Assembly (NCBI GenBank): GCA_002344055.1 | Contig: DDTH01000006.1 | Span: 411,037-475,036, forward strand | Origin: Sphingomonadales bacterium UBA2369 | Lineage (GTDB): Bacteria; Pseudomonadota; Alphaproteobacteria; Sphingomonadales; Sphingomonadaceae | Direction: 5' to 3' | DNA: 64,000 nucleotides | In this document: one piece after another, positions 7,755-16,279 of the stretch | Layout: every line of letters begins with the position of its first letter | Position numbering within the stretch: the first letter of the stretch is position 1 | Position numbers and translations under genes: made by a program | The notes under the pieces: model-generated | Told to the model about the DNA's origin: nothing | The model's database searches: none | Seen by the model: only the letters and a program-made list of their open reading frames with translations

Positions 7755-7930
7755 TGCCCGCCGACCCGGACGATGGTGATGGCGTAGAGCAGGACGACAA
7801 AGGCGCCGAGCGCCAGCGCCATGACCAGAGAGCGGCTGCGCTGGCGGCGGCGGATTTCGGCCTCGGCGGAAATTGGGGCCGGCGATGCGGCTGCCGGGGC
7901 CGCGCCTTCCAGCGGGTCGCTTTTCTTCAT
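7751..7930 (-). CDS. Small single-helix membrane protein in the oxidase cluster (CoxF-like position)
   Basis: A 59-residue protein starting MKKSDPLEGAAPAAA, with a basic stretch EIRRRQRSRS leading into one membrane helix (LVMALALGAFVVLLYAITIV). It overlaps ctaB at its start and ctaG at its stop, both by 4 bp, so it is certainly part of that operon. Small one-helix proteins at this place are common in alphaproteobacterial oxidase clusters and are sometimes called CoxF. Whether it is an assembly factor or a minor subunit cannot be told from sequence. The longer open frame overlaps ctaB in another frame and is not used. Confidence 0.8.
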   Translation of the reverse strand: MKKSDPLEGAAPAAASPAPISAEAEIRRRQRSRSLVMALALGAFVVLLYAITIVRVGGQ

Positions 7931-8838
7931 GCCATCACCCAGCGGTCGGCGACCAGGGCGCCGAACAGGAGGAAAAGGTAGAGGATCGAATATTTGAACA
8001 GGCGCTTCTCCGGCGCCATCGCGGCGGGATCGTCGCTTTGGTTGCGCAGGACGGGCCAGGCCAGCGCGACGAAGAGCAGCGACAGAGCGGCGGCCGATAC
8101 CCCGTAGATCATGCCCGTTTCGCGCAGCGCCCAGGGCGCGACGGCGGCGGCCGCCATCACCAGCGAATAGCCGAAAATCTGCTGGCGGGTGGCGCGATTG
8201 CCGGCGGTAACCGGCAGCATCGGCACGCCGGCCTTGGCATAATCGGTGCGCACGAACAGCGACAGCGCCCAGAAATGCGGCGGCGTCCACAGGAAGACGA
8301 GCGCGAAGAGCAAGAGCGGCAACACCGCCAGCTCACCGGTCACCGCCAGCCAGCCGATCACCGGCGGGAAGGCCCCGGCCGCGCCGCCGATCACGATATT
8401 CTGCGGCGTCCGGCGCTTCAGCCAGATTGTGTAGATGAGGACGTAGAAGAGGATGGACGCGGCGAGGCCGGCGGCGGCGGCCCAGTTGGTCGCGAGGCCC
8501 ATCAGCAGCACGGAAAAGACGCTGAGCGCCACGCCGAAATAGAGGGCGGAGTCGCGGGTCATCCGCCCGCCGGGCAAGGGCCGTTGCTCGGTGCGCTTCA
8601 TCAGCGCGTCGATGTCGGCCTCATACCATTGGTTCAGCGCCCCCGCCGCGCCCGCGCCCAATGCGATGCACAATATGGCGGTGAAGGCGAGCACCGGGTG
8701 CAGATTGCCCGGCGCGGCGATCAGGCCGCAGGCGCCGGTGAACACGACGAGCGTCATCACGCGCGGCTTGGTCAGCGCGACATAATCGCGCCACTCGGCG
8801 GGCAGGCCGAGATCGGAATGGAAAGGTGCGGAGGCCAT
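7927..8838 (-). CDS. ctaB: Heme O synthase (protoheme IX farnesyltransferase)
   Basis: A 303-residue UbiA-type prenyltransferase with about nine helices. The metal-diphosphate site NQWYEADIDALMKRTEQRPLP carries the conserved Asn and Asp residues and the MKRT-RPLP block specific to heme O synthase. The second site is LWTPPHFWALSL with downstream DYAKAGVPMLPV. The enzyme attaches a farnesyl group to heme b to make heme O, the precursor of heme A for the oxidase. It heads the unit ctaB-small protein-ctaG-ctaE-DUF983-SURF1. I see no ctaA (heme A synthase) in the window. Confidence 0.95.
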   Translation of the reverse strand: MASAPFHSDLGLPAEWRDYVALTKPRVMTLVVFTGACGLIAAPGNLHPVLAFTAILCIALGAGAAGALNQWYEADIDALMKRTEQRPLPGGRMTRDSALYFGVALSVFSVLLMGLATNWAAAAGLAASILFYVLIYTIWLKRRTPQNIVIGGAAGAFPPVIGWLAVTGELAVLPLLLFALVFLWTPPHFWALSLFVRTDYAKAGVPMLPVTAGNRATRQQIFGYSLVMAAAAVAPWALRETGMIYGVSAAALSLLFVALAWPVLRNQSDDPAAMAPEKRLFKYSILYLFLLFGALVADRWVMA

Positions 8839-8900
8839 GGCTTGCGCCGGTCCTATAGGCGCGAAGACCTTCCCCGAAAAGGGGATTCGCCCATCCGCCT

Positions 8901-9347
8901 CTATCCGCCGGGCGCGTCGAACGCGATCTCGATACTCGGGGCGGAGCGTTCGTGCGCGCCATGATAGACCGCCTCGACATTGTTGCCGTCGGGATCGAGC
9001 AGGAAGGCGGCATAATAGCCCGGATGATATTGGTCGCGCTCGCCCGGAGCGCCATTGTCGGTGCCACCCGCCTTCAGGCCGGCGTCGTACCAGGCCTGGA
9101 CCTGCGCCTCGTTCTTCGCCTGGAAAGCGAGGTGGGTGGGGCCGGTCAGCCTGCCCTGCGCGGCCTCGCTGTCGGCGGTGGAGACGGCCAGTTCGTCGGC
9201 GCCGAACATGCCGGGTCCTTCGAAGTCGATCTCGATGCCCAGCACGCCGAGCGTCTTTTCATAGAATGTCCGGCTCGCGGCCAGATCCTTCACCACCAGC
9301 TGGACGTGATCGACCAGCCGGCCGCGCTGCACTTTCTGCATCTCCAT
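8901..9347 (-). CDS. VOC (glyoxalase/bleomycin resistance) family protein
   Basis: A 148-residue protein with the beta-alpha-beta-beta-beta fold pattern of the VOC superfamily: VDHVQLVVKDLAASRTFYEK at the start, THLAFQAKNEAQVQAWYDA midway, and YYAAFLLDPDGNNVEAVYHG near the end, with metal-ligand positions at the first His, a Glu in the middle and the Glu of VEAVYH. The family covers lyases, dioxygenases and resistance proteins, so the reaction cannot be named. I chose the ATG preceded by GGAGA five bases upstream. It sits alone between the ctaD terminator and the ctaB gene. Confidence 0.85.
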   Translation of the reverse strand: MEMQKVQRGRLVDHVQLVVKDLAASRTFYEKTLGVLGIEIDFEGPGMFGADELAVSTADSEAAQGRLTGPTHLAFQAKNEAQVQAWYDAGLKAGGTDNGAPGERDQYHPGYYAAFLLDPDGNNVEAVYHGAHERSAPSIEIAFDAPGG

Positions 9348-9402
9348 GATCGTCTCCGCGTGAAGCTTCGGGGCCTCAACGCGGCTCCGGGTCACCGGTT
9401 CA

Positions 9403-9439
9403 CCAAAGAGAAGGGCGCGGTCATCGCTGACCGCGCCCT
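9403..9439 (-). terminator. Rho-independent terminator of ctaCD
   Basis: On the minus strand a perfect 12-bp stem (AGGGCGCGGTCA with TGACCGCGCCCT, 4-base loop) is followed by TCTCTTT. It lies 33 bp past the ctaD stop, which separates the ctaC-ctaD transcript from the VOC gene and the ctaB unit. Confidence 0.85.
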
Positions 9440-9471
9440 CTCATGTCATCCGGTCGAGACCGGCAGCGGGA

Positions 9472-11175
9472 TCAGTGATCCTTGCCGCCGTCGATCACCG
9501 GCAGCGTCTCGAACTGGTGGTAGGGCGGCGGGCTGGACAGGGTCCATTCCAGCGTCGTCGCGCCCTCGCCCCACGGATTGTTCGGCGCCTTCTTGCCGAA
9601 GGTGAAGCTGTAGATGATGTTCAGGAAGAAGAAGATCATGGAGCCGGCCATGATCATGTAACCGTAGGTCGCCAGCTCGTTATACGGCTGGAACGCGTCC
9701 GGATAATCCGGGTAGCGCCGCGGCATGCCGTCGAGCCCGAGGAAGTGCATCGGGAAGAACAGCACGTTCACGCCGATGAAGAAGATCCAGAAGTGCAGCT
9801 GGCCCAGGACCTCGCTGTACATCCGGCCCGACATTTTCGGGAACCAGTAATGCCAGGCCGCGAACAGGGCGAACACCGCGCCGAGGCTGAGCACGTAGTG
9901 GAAGTGCGCGACCACATAATAGGTGTCGTGCATGTAATTATCGACGCCGCCGTTCGCGAGCACGACGCCGGTCACGCCGCCGACGGTGAACATGAAGATG
10001 AAGCCCAGCGCCCAGACCATCGGCGTCTGGAAGGTAATCGAGCCGCCCCACATGGTCGCGATCCACGAGAAGATCTTGATGCCGGTCGGCACCGCGATCA
10101 CCATCGTCGCCGCGGTGAAGTACATCTTGGTGTTCACGTCCATGCCGACGGTGAACATGTGGTGCGCCCAGACGACGAAGCCGATCACGCCGATCGCGAC
10201 CATGGCATAGGCCATGCCGAGATAGCCGAAGACCGGCTTGCGGCTGAAGGTCGCGACGATCTGGCTGATCATGCCGAAGCCCGGCAGAATCAGGATGTAC
10301 ACCTCGGGATGGCCGAAGAACCAGAAGAGGTGCTGATAGAGGATCGGATCGCCGCCGCCGTCCGCGTTGAAGAAGTCCGTGCCGAAATTGCGGTCGGTGA
10401 GCAGCATGGTGATCGCGCCCGCGAGCACTGGCAGCGACAGCAAAAGCAGGAAGGCTGTCACCAGCACCGACCAAACGAACAATGGCATTTTGTGCAGGGT
10501 CATGCCCGGCGCGCGCATGTTGAAGATGGTGGTGATGAAATTGACCGCGCCGAGGATCGACGAGGCGCCCGCAAGGTGGAGCGAGAAGATCGCCAGGTCG
10601 ACCGCCGGACCCTGTGAGCCGGTGGTCGAGAGCGGCGCATAGACCGTCCAGCCGGTGCCGGCGCCCAGGCCATTGCCGCCCGGGAAGAAGGACGAGGCCA
10701 GCAGCAGGATGAAGGCCGGCGGCAGCAGCCAGAACGAAATGTTGTTCATGCGCGGGAAGGCCATGTCCGGCGCGCCGATCATGATCGGCACGAACCAGTT
10801 GCCGAAGCCGCCGATCATCGCCGGCATGACCATGAAGAAGACCATGATCAGGCCGTGCGCGGTGACGAGCACGTTCCACAGATGCCGCGCTTCGTCGACG
10901 GTCGCGGGCGCCGCGCCAAGCAGCGAGTGAATGTAGTTCGCCCAGCTTTCCAGATACTGGATGCCCGGCTGCGCGAGCTCGACGCGCATCATGCCGGAAA
11001 TACCGCCGCCGATTATCCCCGCGATGATCGCGAAGATCAGGTAGAGCGTGCCGATATCCTTGTGGTTGGTCGACATGAACCAGCGGGCGAAAAAGCCCGG
11101 CTTGTGGTCCGCATCGTGATGCGCGTGATCGTCAGTCTTCTCGAAGTTGACGGCGTTGGCGGTGGTGTCGGTCAT
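9472..11175 (-). CDS. ctaD: Cytochrome c oxidase subunit I
   Basis: A 567-residue protein with twelve membrane helices. Heme a/a3 and CuB ligands are in NVLVTAHGLIMVFFMVMPAM, WFFGHPEVYILILPGFG (His and the cross-linked Tyr), VWAHHMFTVGMD and YVVAHFHYVLSLGAVFAL. WFMSTNHKDIGTLYLIF at the N-terminus is typical of aa3-type oxidases. The enzyme reduces oxygen to water with electrons from cytochrome c and pumps protons. It follows ctaC by 14 bp on the same strand and is closed by the terminator at 9403-9439. Confidence 0.98.
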   Translation of the reverse strand: MTDTTANAVNFEKTDDHAHHDADHKPGFFARWFMSTNHKDIGTLYLIFAIIAGIIGGGISGMMRVELAQPGIQYLESWANYIHSLLGAAPATVDEARHLWNVLVTAHGLIMVFFMVMPAMIGGFGNWFVPIMIGAPDMAFPRMNNISFWLLPPAFILLLASSFFPGGNGLGAGTGWTVYAPLSTTGSQGPAVDLAIFSLHLAGASSILGAVNFITTIFNMRAPGMTLHKMPLFVWSVLVTAFLLLLSLPVLAGAITMLLTDRNFGTDFFNADGGGDPILYQHLFWFFGHPEVYILILPGFGMISQIVATFSRKPVFGYLGMAYAMVAIGVIGFVVWAHHMFTVGMDVNTKMYFTAATMVIAVPTGIKIFSWIATMWGGSITFQTPMVWALGFIFMFTVGGVTGVVLANGGVDNYMHDTYYVVAHFHYVLSLGAVFALFAAWHYWFPKMSGRMYSEVLGQLHFWIFFIGVNVLFFPMHFLGLDGMPRRYPDYPDAFQPYNELATYGYMIMAGSMIFFFLNIIYSFTFGKKAPNNPWGEGATTLEWTLSSPPPYHQFETLPVIDGGKDH

Positions 11176-11189
11176 ATTCTAGCGCCGCC

Positions 11190-12320
11190 TCAATTTCCGG
11201 TTGCAGCTTGATTGGTCGCATTTGCGGGGGCCGTCGCATTGACGGTCGCCGGCGGCGCGGGCGTGGCTTCGGTCGATGCGTTCGCGCTGACCGTCGCGGC
11301 CGGAGCCGGTGCGGCAGCCGTGGCGGCGGGTGCCGCGCCCGGCATGGTGCCGTTGCGCGAAGCGACCCAGCGCTCGAAATCGGCCTGGCTCACCACCTCG
11401 ACCGCGATCGGCATGTAGGCGTGGCGCGAGCCGCACAGCTCATAGCATTGGCCGTAATAGATGCCCGGCTCCTCGGCCCGGAACCAGGTCTCGTTCAACC
11501 GGCCCGGCACCGCGTCCATCTTCACCCAGAAAGCGGGGACACCGAAGGAGTGGATCACCCCGGTCGGGTCGGAGGTGACGATCAGCTTCACGGTCGCGCC
11601 GACGGGCACCACCATCCGCTCGTCCACCGCCAGCAGGCGCGGCCCGTCCGCATCGGTGCGGGTCGGCTGGTTCGGCTGGCCTTCGCCCGCCTCGGGCAGC
11701 ATGTTCGAGGTCAGATCGATGCCGTGATCGGGATATTGATATTGCCAATACCATTGATGGCCGGTCACCTTGATCGTGACGTCGGCATTGGGCGGCGAAT
11801 ATTGATTGGCGAGCAGCCGGATGGACGGCACCGCGATGACCACCAGGATCAGCACCGGCACCAAAGTCCAGACCACTTCGATCATGGTGTTGTGAGTGGT
11901 GCGCGACGGCGTGGGATGCGCGGCGCGGCGGTAGCGCAGGATCACCCAGCCCAGCAGCGCCAGCACGAACAGCGAGATGATCGTGATGACCGGCATCAGG
12001 ATATAATCGTGGAAAGTCTGCGCTTCCTTGCCGATCGGCGTGACCTGATGCTGAATCCCCATCCGCCCGTCCGGCATGCCGATATTGGCGCGCGGGCTGA
12101 CCGGCGACACATATTCCGGCGCCTTGGTCGGCGCGGCAGCGGCGGGCGCGGCGGCATCGGCTGCGGGCGCAGCGGGCGCCGGTGCCGGCGTCGCTTCCGG
12201 CGCGGGCGCGGCCGTCACCACTGGCGCGGGTGCGGCGGCGGGAGCATCAGCCGCGATGGCGGCACCTGAGCCGAGGCCGAATGCGGCGGCGACGGCGAGG
12301 AACTTCATCAGAATCTTCAT
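11190..12320 (-). CDS. ctaC: Cytochrome c oxidase subunit II with long Ala/Pro extensions
   Basis: A 376-residue subunit II. It has a signal peptide (MKILMKFLAVAAAFGLG), two membrane helices (LMPVITIISLFVLALLGWVI and VVWTLVPVLILVVIAVPSI) and a periplasmic CuA domain with GHQWYWQYQYPD, VIHSFGVPAFWVK and the ligand cluster YYGQCYELCGSRHAYMP. Unusual are about 45 Ala/Pro-rich residues between signal and first helix, and about 50 Ala/Thr/Pro-rich residues after the CuA domain. No CxxCH heme motif is present, so this is not a caa3 fusion. Such linkers may act as flexible tethers, but that is inference. It starts the ctaCD transcript. Confidence 0.96.
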   Translation of the reverse strand: MKILMKFLAVAAAFGLGSGAAIAADAPAAAPAPVVTAAPAPEATPAPAPAAPAADAAAPAAAAPTKAPEYVSPVSPRANIGMPDGRMGIQHQVTPIGKEAQTFHDYILMPVITIISLFVLALLGWVILRYRRAAHPTPSRTTHNTMIEVVWTLVPVLILVVIAVPSIRLLANQYSPPNADVTIKVTGHQWYWQYQYPDHGIDLTSNMLPEAGEGQPNQPTRTDADGPRLLAVDERMVVPVGATVKLIVTSDPTGVIHSFGVPAFWVKMDAVPGRLNETWFRAEEPGIYYGQCYELCGSRHAYMPIAVEVVSQADFERWVASRNGTMPGAAPAATAAAPAPAATVSANASTEATPAPPATVNATAPANATNQAATGN

Positions 12321-12500
12321 TTAAACCCCTTGAGGGCAGACCGGAGCGGGCGTCTCGACACGCAAGCCGGGGACTGGCCCGGGCGCGCTTATAGGCAGGG
12401 CGCCTGCCTGTCTCAAGTGTTCATCCTGCCGTCAGGAAGCGGGACCCGGATCGGCGCGCCCCGGCTTTCGCCGCCCACCCGGCCACGCTACAGCGCGCGC

Positions 12501-13085
12501 ATGACCGAAGCTGAAGTGCTCGCCGAATTTCGCGCCGCGGAGGCGCTGCTGGAGGGGCATTTCGTCCTGTCGTCCGGCCTCCATTCGTCCCGCTACCTGC
12601 AATGCGCCCGCGTGCTGATGGACCCGTCGCGCGCCTCGCGCCTGGCCTCCACCCTCGTCCGCTCGCTGCCGCTGGCGATCAGATCGAAGATCGAGATCGT
12701 CGTCTCGCCGGCCATGGGCGGCATCATCTTCGGTCACGAAATGGGACGCTCGCTCGGGCTTCCGGCGGTGTTCGTCGAGCGCCCCACCGGCACGTTCGAA
12801 CTGCGCCGCGGCTTTCGCCTGGAGCCGGGTCAGAAAGTGCTGCTGGTCGAGGATGTGGTCACCACGGGCTTGAGTTCGCGCGAAGCGATGCAGGCGATCG
12901 CGGAAGCGGGCGGCGAGGTGATCGCGGCCGCCTCTTTGGTCGACCGCTCCGACGGCAAAGCCGATCTCGGCGTGCCCTTCTTCCCTTTGATTCGCCTCGC
13001 CGTGCCCAGCTACACCGCCGACGCGCTGCCGCCCGAACTGGCAGCGATTCCCGCCGAAAAGCCCGGGAGCCGGAAAGCGGCATGA
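12501..13085 (+). CDS. pyrE: Orotate phosphoribosyltransferase
   Basis: A 194-residue PRTase with the PRPP-binding loop VLLVEDVVTTGLS, the N-terminal GHFVLSSGLHSSRYLQC block of orotate PRTases, and SPAMGGIIFGHEMGRSLGLP. It converts orotate and PRPP to orotidine 5'-phosphate in pyrimidine synthesis. The ATG at 12501 begins MTEAEVLAEFRAAEALL, the normal family N-terminus; the longer reading frame upstream runs through the divergent promoter region shared with ctaC. Its stop overlaps the pdxJ ATG, making it first in the pyrE-pdxJ-acpS-lepB operon. Confidence 0.95.
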   Translation: MTEAEVLAEFRAAEALLEGHFVLSSGLHSSRYLQCARVLMDPSRASRLASTLVRSLPLAIRSKIEIVVSPAMGGIIFGHEMGRSLGLPAVFVERPTGTFELRRGFRLEPGQKVLLVEDVVTTGLSSREAMQAIAEAGGEVIAAASLVDRSDGKADLGVPFFPLIRLAVPSYTADALPPELAAIPAEKPGSRKAA

Positions 13086-13813
13086 GCAATCGCCTCCGCC
13101 TGGGCGTGAACATCGATCATGTCGCGACCATCCGGAATGCGCGCGGCGGGCTGACGCCCGATCCGATCCGGGCGGCGCTGGCCGCGCAGGCGGCTGGGGC
13201 GGACGGCATCACTGCCCACCTACGCGAGGACCGGCGGCATATCATCGACGATGATATCGCCCATCTGATCGGCACGATCGCGCTGCCGCTGAATTTCGAG
13301 ATGGCGGCGACCGAGGAAATGGTCGCGCTGGCGCTGAAGCACCGGCCGCACGCCGCCTGCATCGTGCCGGAGCGGCGCGAGGAGCGCACGACCGAGGGCG
13401 GGCTGGATGCGTTCGGCCAGCACAATCATCTGAAAGGCCTGATCGACCGGCTGCGCGACGCGGGGATTCGCGTGTCGCTGTTCATCGAGCCGGACCCGCG
13501 CCAGATCGAGGCGGCGATGTTGCTCGGCGCACCGGTCGTGGAATTCCACACCGGCCGCTACGCCCATGCCGAGGGGCAGGCGCAGAGCGACGAACTGGCC
13601 CGCCTCACCGACGCCGCCGCGCTGGCCGCGAAGAACGGGATCGAACCGCATGCCGGCCACGGCCTGACCTTCGACAATGTCCAGCCGGTCGCCGCGATCC
13701 CGCAGCTGGCGGAACTCAATATCGGCCATTTCCTGATCGGCGAGGCGATCTTCGTCGGCCTGGACGCGAGCGTCCGCAAGATGCGCGCGCTGATGGACGA
13801 GGCGCGGGGATGA
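13082..13813 (+). CDS. pdxJ: Pyridoxine 5'-phosphate synthase
   Basis: A 243-residue TIM-barrel protein with the full set of PdxJ motifs: RLGVNIDHVATIRNARGG, DGITAHLREDRRHI, LNFEMAATEEM, CIVPERREERTTEGGLD, VEFHTGRYA and ELNIGHFLIGEAIF. It condenses 1-deoxyxylulose 5-phosphate with 3-amino-1-hydroxyacetone phosphate to pyridoxine phosphate. The start overlaps pyrE and the stop overlaps acpS, each by 4 bp. The order pdxJ-acpS-lepB is common in alphaproteobacteria. The later B6 enzyme pdxH lies separately at 22695. Confidence 0.97.
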   Translation: MSNRLRLGVNIDHVATIRNARGGLTPDPIRAALAAQAAGADGITAHLREDRRHIIDDDIAHLIGTIALPLNFEMAATEEMVALALKHRPHAACIVPERREERTTEGGLDAFGQHNHLKGLIDRLRDAGIRVSLFIEPDPRQIEAAMLLGAPVVEFHTGRYAHAEGQAQSDELARLTDAAALAAKNGIEPHAGHGLTFDNVQPVAAIPQLAELNIGHFLIGEAIFVGLDASVRKMRALMDEARG

Positions 13814-14232
13814 TCATCGGCATCGGCTCGGATCTGTGCAACATCGAGCGGATCCAGAATTCGCTCGACCGCTTCGGCGAGCGTTTCACCAACCGCGTCT
13901 TCACCGAGATCGAGCGCGCCAAGGCCGAGCGGCGGCCGTTCACCCGCGCCGGCACCTACGCCAAACGCTTCGCCGCGAAGGAGGCTTTCTCCAAGGCGGT
14001 CGGCACCGGCTTCAAGCAGAGCGTGTTCATGCGCGATATAGGCGTGGTCAATAAAAGCTCCGGCGAACCGACGCTGGCCCTCACCGGCGGCGCCAAGGAA
14101 AGGCTTGACGCGATCACCCCCCATGGCCACCTCGCCCGCATCCACCTGACGATGACGGACGACCATCCCTTCGCGATGGCGGTGGTGGTGATCGAGGCGG
14201 TGGCCTCTGACGAATTCCGGGAGGAAAAGTGA
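13810..14232 (+). CDS. acpS: Holo-[acyl-carrier-protein] synthase
   Basis: A 140-residue phosphopantetheinyl transferase of the AcpS type. MIIGIGSDLCNIERI carries the metal-binding Asp8, and TYAKRFAAKEAFSKAVGTG carries the second acidic ligand and the CoA-binding lysine. It transfers 4'-phosphopantetheine from CoA to acyl carrier protein for fatty acid synthesis. It is translationally coupled at both ends in the pyrE-pdxJ-acpS-lepB operon. Confidence 0.96.
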   Translation: MIIGIGSDLCNIERIQNSLDRFGERFTNRVFTEIERAKAERRPFTRAGTYAKRFAAKEAFSKAVGTGFKQSVFMRDIGVVNKSSGEPTLALTGGAKERLDAITPHGHLARIHLTMTDDHPFAMAVVVIEAVASDEFREEK

Positions 14233-15146
14233 GTTCGAACGACGGCCAGACAATGGCCAGCAATGGCGGCGAGATCGACGCCGCCGCCCCGCCCGCCCCC
14301 GCGGACGCGAAACCGGAAAAGCCGAAGACCAATTGGTGGCGGGAGCTGCGCGCGATCGCGCTGCTGATCTTCGCCGTGCTCGCCTTCCACAGCCTGATCG
14401 CCAAGCCTTTCTACATCCCCAGCGAATCGATGATGCCCGGGCTGCTGAAGGGCGACCGGCTGGTGGTCAGCAAATATCCCTATGGCTGGTCATGGGTTTC
14501 CCCCACCTTCCACATCCTGCCGCGCTGGCAGGGGCGGTTGTTCGGCAGCCTGCCGGAGCGCGGCGACATCGTCATCGCCACCCACCCGGTCGACGGCACC
14601 GATTACATCAAGCGCGTCATCGGCCTGCCCGGCGACACGATCCAGCTGGACGAGGGCGTGCTGAGCATCAACGGCACGCCGGTCCGCCGCGAGCGGATGG
14701 CCGACGCGATGATCCCGATCGACGAGAATCTGGATTGCCCGAACTTCTCCGATTTCGGCCCAACCCGCGTCACCGGCGAGGATGGCAGGGCCTTCTGCCG
14801 CTTGCCGATCTTCCGCGAGACTCTGCCCAACGGCGCGAGCTACGATACGATCGACCTGCTGCGATCGGCGGAGGGTGACGATTTCGGACCGCTGGCCATT
14901 CCCGAGGGCCATGTCTTCCTGATGGGCGACAATCGCGACCAGAGCGCCGACAGCCGCTTCCCGGCGGACGCGCAATGGAAGGGGCTGGGCGGGCCGATCC
15001 CGTGGGAGAATGTCGGCGGACGCGCCGAGTTCATCACCTTCAGCCTGGACGGCTCGTCCAGCTACTGGAACCCGATCAGCTGGTTCACCGCCTTGCGCGG
15101 CGGCCGCGCGGGTTCATCGCTGCATCCGGAGCGGACGGGGCAGTAG
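14229..15146 (+). CDS. lepB: Signal peptidase I
   Basis: A 305-residue type I signal peptidase with one N-terminal membrane helix (ELRAIALLIFAVLAFHSLIA). The catalytic serine is in PFYIPSESMMPGLLKGDRL, the lysine in DYIKRVIGLPGD, and conserved box E is MGDNRDQSADSR. It cleaves Sec and Tat signal peptides at the outer face of the inner membrane. A GTG start with GGAGG four bases upstream overlaps the acpS stop (GTGA); an ATG eight codons later is the alternative. It is the last gene of the operon. Confidence 0.96.
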   Translation: MSSNDGQTMASNGGEIDAAAPPAPADAKPEKPKTNWWRELRAIALLIFAVLAFHSLIAKPFYIPSESMMPGLLKGDRLVVSKYPYGWSWVSPTFHILPRWQGRLFGSLPERGDIVIATHPVDGTDYIKRVIGLPGDTIQLDEGVLSINGTPVRRERMADAMIPIDENLDCPNFSDFGPTRVTGEDGRAFCRLPIFRETLPNGASYDTIDLLRSAEGDDFGPLAIPEGHVFLMGDNRDQSADSRFPADAQWKGLGGPIPWENVGGRAEFITFSLDGSSSYWNPISWFTALRGGRAGSSLHPERTGQ

Positions 15147-15152
15147 AGCGGT

Positions 15153-15770
15153 CTAGCGCGCGCCCGGGCGCGGCGGCTGCGCGCCGGCGCCCGGCGGCAT
15201 CGCTCCGGGCGGCATGGAACCGGGAGGCATCGCGCCCGGCGGAGGACCGCCTGGCCCAGCACCGCCCGGACCCATCATGCCACGCATCGCACCCATGCCT
15301 CTGGCGATCTGCATGACGCGAAACTGGAGTTTCAGCCTTTCCCCGGCGACGATCGGCGCCCCCGGCGGCAAGGGCTGACCACCGGTCGCCTGCTCCGGCG
15401 TCGCATAAGCTTCGTAAATGCCGCCTTCGCGCATCAGCAGGAGCAGATTGCGCATTCCGGGCAGGCGGAAATCATTGACCGTAGCTTCCACGGGTTGGCC
15501 GGAGCGCACCGTGCTGTTGAGCAATTCGCCATTGGCCCGGCTGACCTCGAAATGCAGCAGCGCCAGATCGTCGGGCGTGATCGGCTCGCCCTTGCCTTCC
15601 TCGATCACCCGATACTCGATTCCGGCCTCGGTCCGGCTGAGCTGCAGGCTCCTGGTGCCGAGCCAGGCGAGGCCGGCGGCGAGCAAAACGACGAACAGGA
15701 TGCCGAGCCAGAGCTTCAGGACGGTGCCCCTGGGGAGCGGCTGGAGCGGTACGGCGGTGACCGACGACAT
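15153..15770 (-). CDS. Membrane-anchored FKBP-like protein with Gly/Pro/Met-rich tail
   Basis: A 205-residue protein: one membrane helix (LKLWLGILFVVLLAAGLAWL), then a domain resembling a degenerate FKBP prolyl isomerase (IEYRVIEEGKGEPITPDDLALL, GMRNLLLLMREGGIYEAYATPE, LPPGAPIVAGERLKLQFRV), then a 50-residue tail built from repeats of PPGAMPPGS. FKBP-type enzymes isomerise X-Pro bonds, but catalytic competence is unclear. The start MSSVTAVPLQPLPRG avoids an arginine-rich extension. It follows rpsU on the same strand, but the terminator at 15807-15843 lies between them. The tail could bind partners through polyproline; this is a guess. Confidence 0.75.
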   Translation of the reverse strand: MSSVTAVPLQPLPRGTVLKLWLGILFVVLLAAGLAWLGTRSLQLSRTEAGIEYRVIEEGKGEPITPDDLALLHFEVSRANGELLNSTVRSGQPVEATVNDFRLPGMRNLLLLMREGGIYEAYATPEQATGGQPLPPGAPIVAGERLKLQFRVMQIARGMGAMRGMMGPGGAGPGGPPPGAMPPGSMPPGAMPPGAGAQPPRPGAR

Positions 15771-15806
15771 GGGCTGATAGTCCCCCGGGGCGGGCCGCGC
15801 GCGGCC

Positions 15807-15843
15807 AAAAAAGAAGAGGCGGCGAGATGTATCGCCGCCTCTT
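15807..15843 (-). terminator. Rho-independent terminator after rpsU
   Basis: On the minus strand an 11- to 12-bp perfect stem (AGAGGCGGCGA with TCGCCGCCTCT, 6-base loop) is followed by TTCTTTTTT. It lies 60 bp past the rpsU stop and just upstream of the FKBP-like gene. Confidence 0.9.
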
Positions 15844-15905
15844 GCTTGTGCCAAGGGCGCTGTGCGCCCCGGTTGCCGGCCCGGCCGGAGCCGAGCCTTA
15901 GCGAA

Positions 15906-16112
15906 TCACCGCACGCCGTCGCGCTCGGCCCGCTTGCGCTCCAGCTTGCGGGCGCGGCGGATCGCGGCGGCACGCTCGCGGGCGCGCTTCTCGGACGGCT
16001 TTTCGTAATGACGGCGAAGCTTCATCTCGCGATAGACGCCCTCGCGCTGCAGCTTCTTTTTCAGGGCGCGCAGCGCCTGGTCGACATTGTTGTCGCGAAC
16101 TTGAATCAGCAT
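15906..16112 (-). CDS. rpsU: 30S ribosomal protein bS21
   Basis: A 68-residue, very basic protein starting MLIQVRDNNVDQALRALKKKLQ, followed by GVYREMKLRRHYEKPSEKR: the standard bS21 sequence. It binds near the 3' end of 16S rRNA on the small subunit and aids initiation. It is a single gene, bounded downstream by a strong terminator. The 167 bp upstream, to the crotonase gene's stop, should hold its promoter; I see an AT-rich CCAATTATTTTG stretch there but no confident -35/-10 pair. Confidence 0.97.
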   Translation of the reverse strand: MLIQVRDNNVDQALRALKKKLQREGVYREMKLRRHYEKPSEKRARERAAAIRRARKLERKRAERDGVR

Positions 16113-16279
16113 AAAGTTCCGTCACTCTTTCGTTGTTGCCCCTGGAAAACCGGCGCGCTCGAGCCGCCGCAGAGCCAGGATGAAACGCAAAATAATTGGC
16201 TATCGCCGCGAGACTCGTCCCGCGTCGTCGCCGCGCCCCTAGCGCGACAGGCGTACAAAGGCAAGGGCGCGTGGTGTCG

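Noticed and set aside
9475..10617. Plus-strand 380-codon frame opposite ctaD
   Set aside because: His/Asp/Arg-rich sequence typical of antisense to a GC-rich membrane protein gene; no start signal.
11190..11350. Fused cytochrome c domain at the CtaC C-terminus
   Set aside because: I looked for CxxCH and found none; the tail is only low-complexity sequence.
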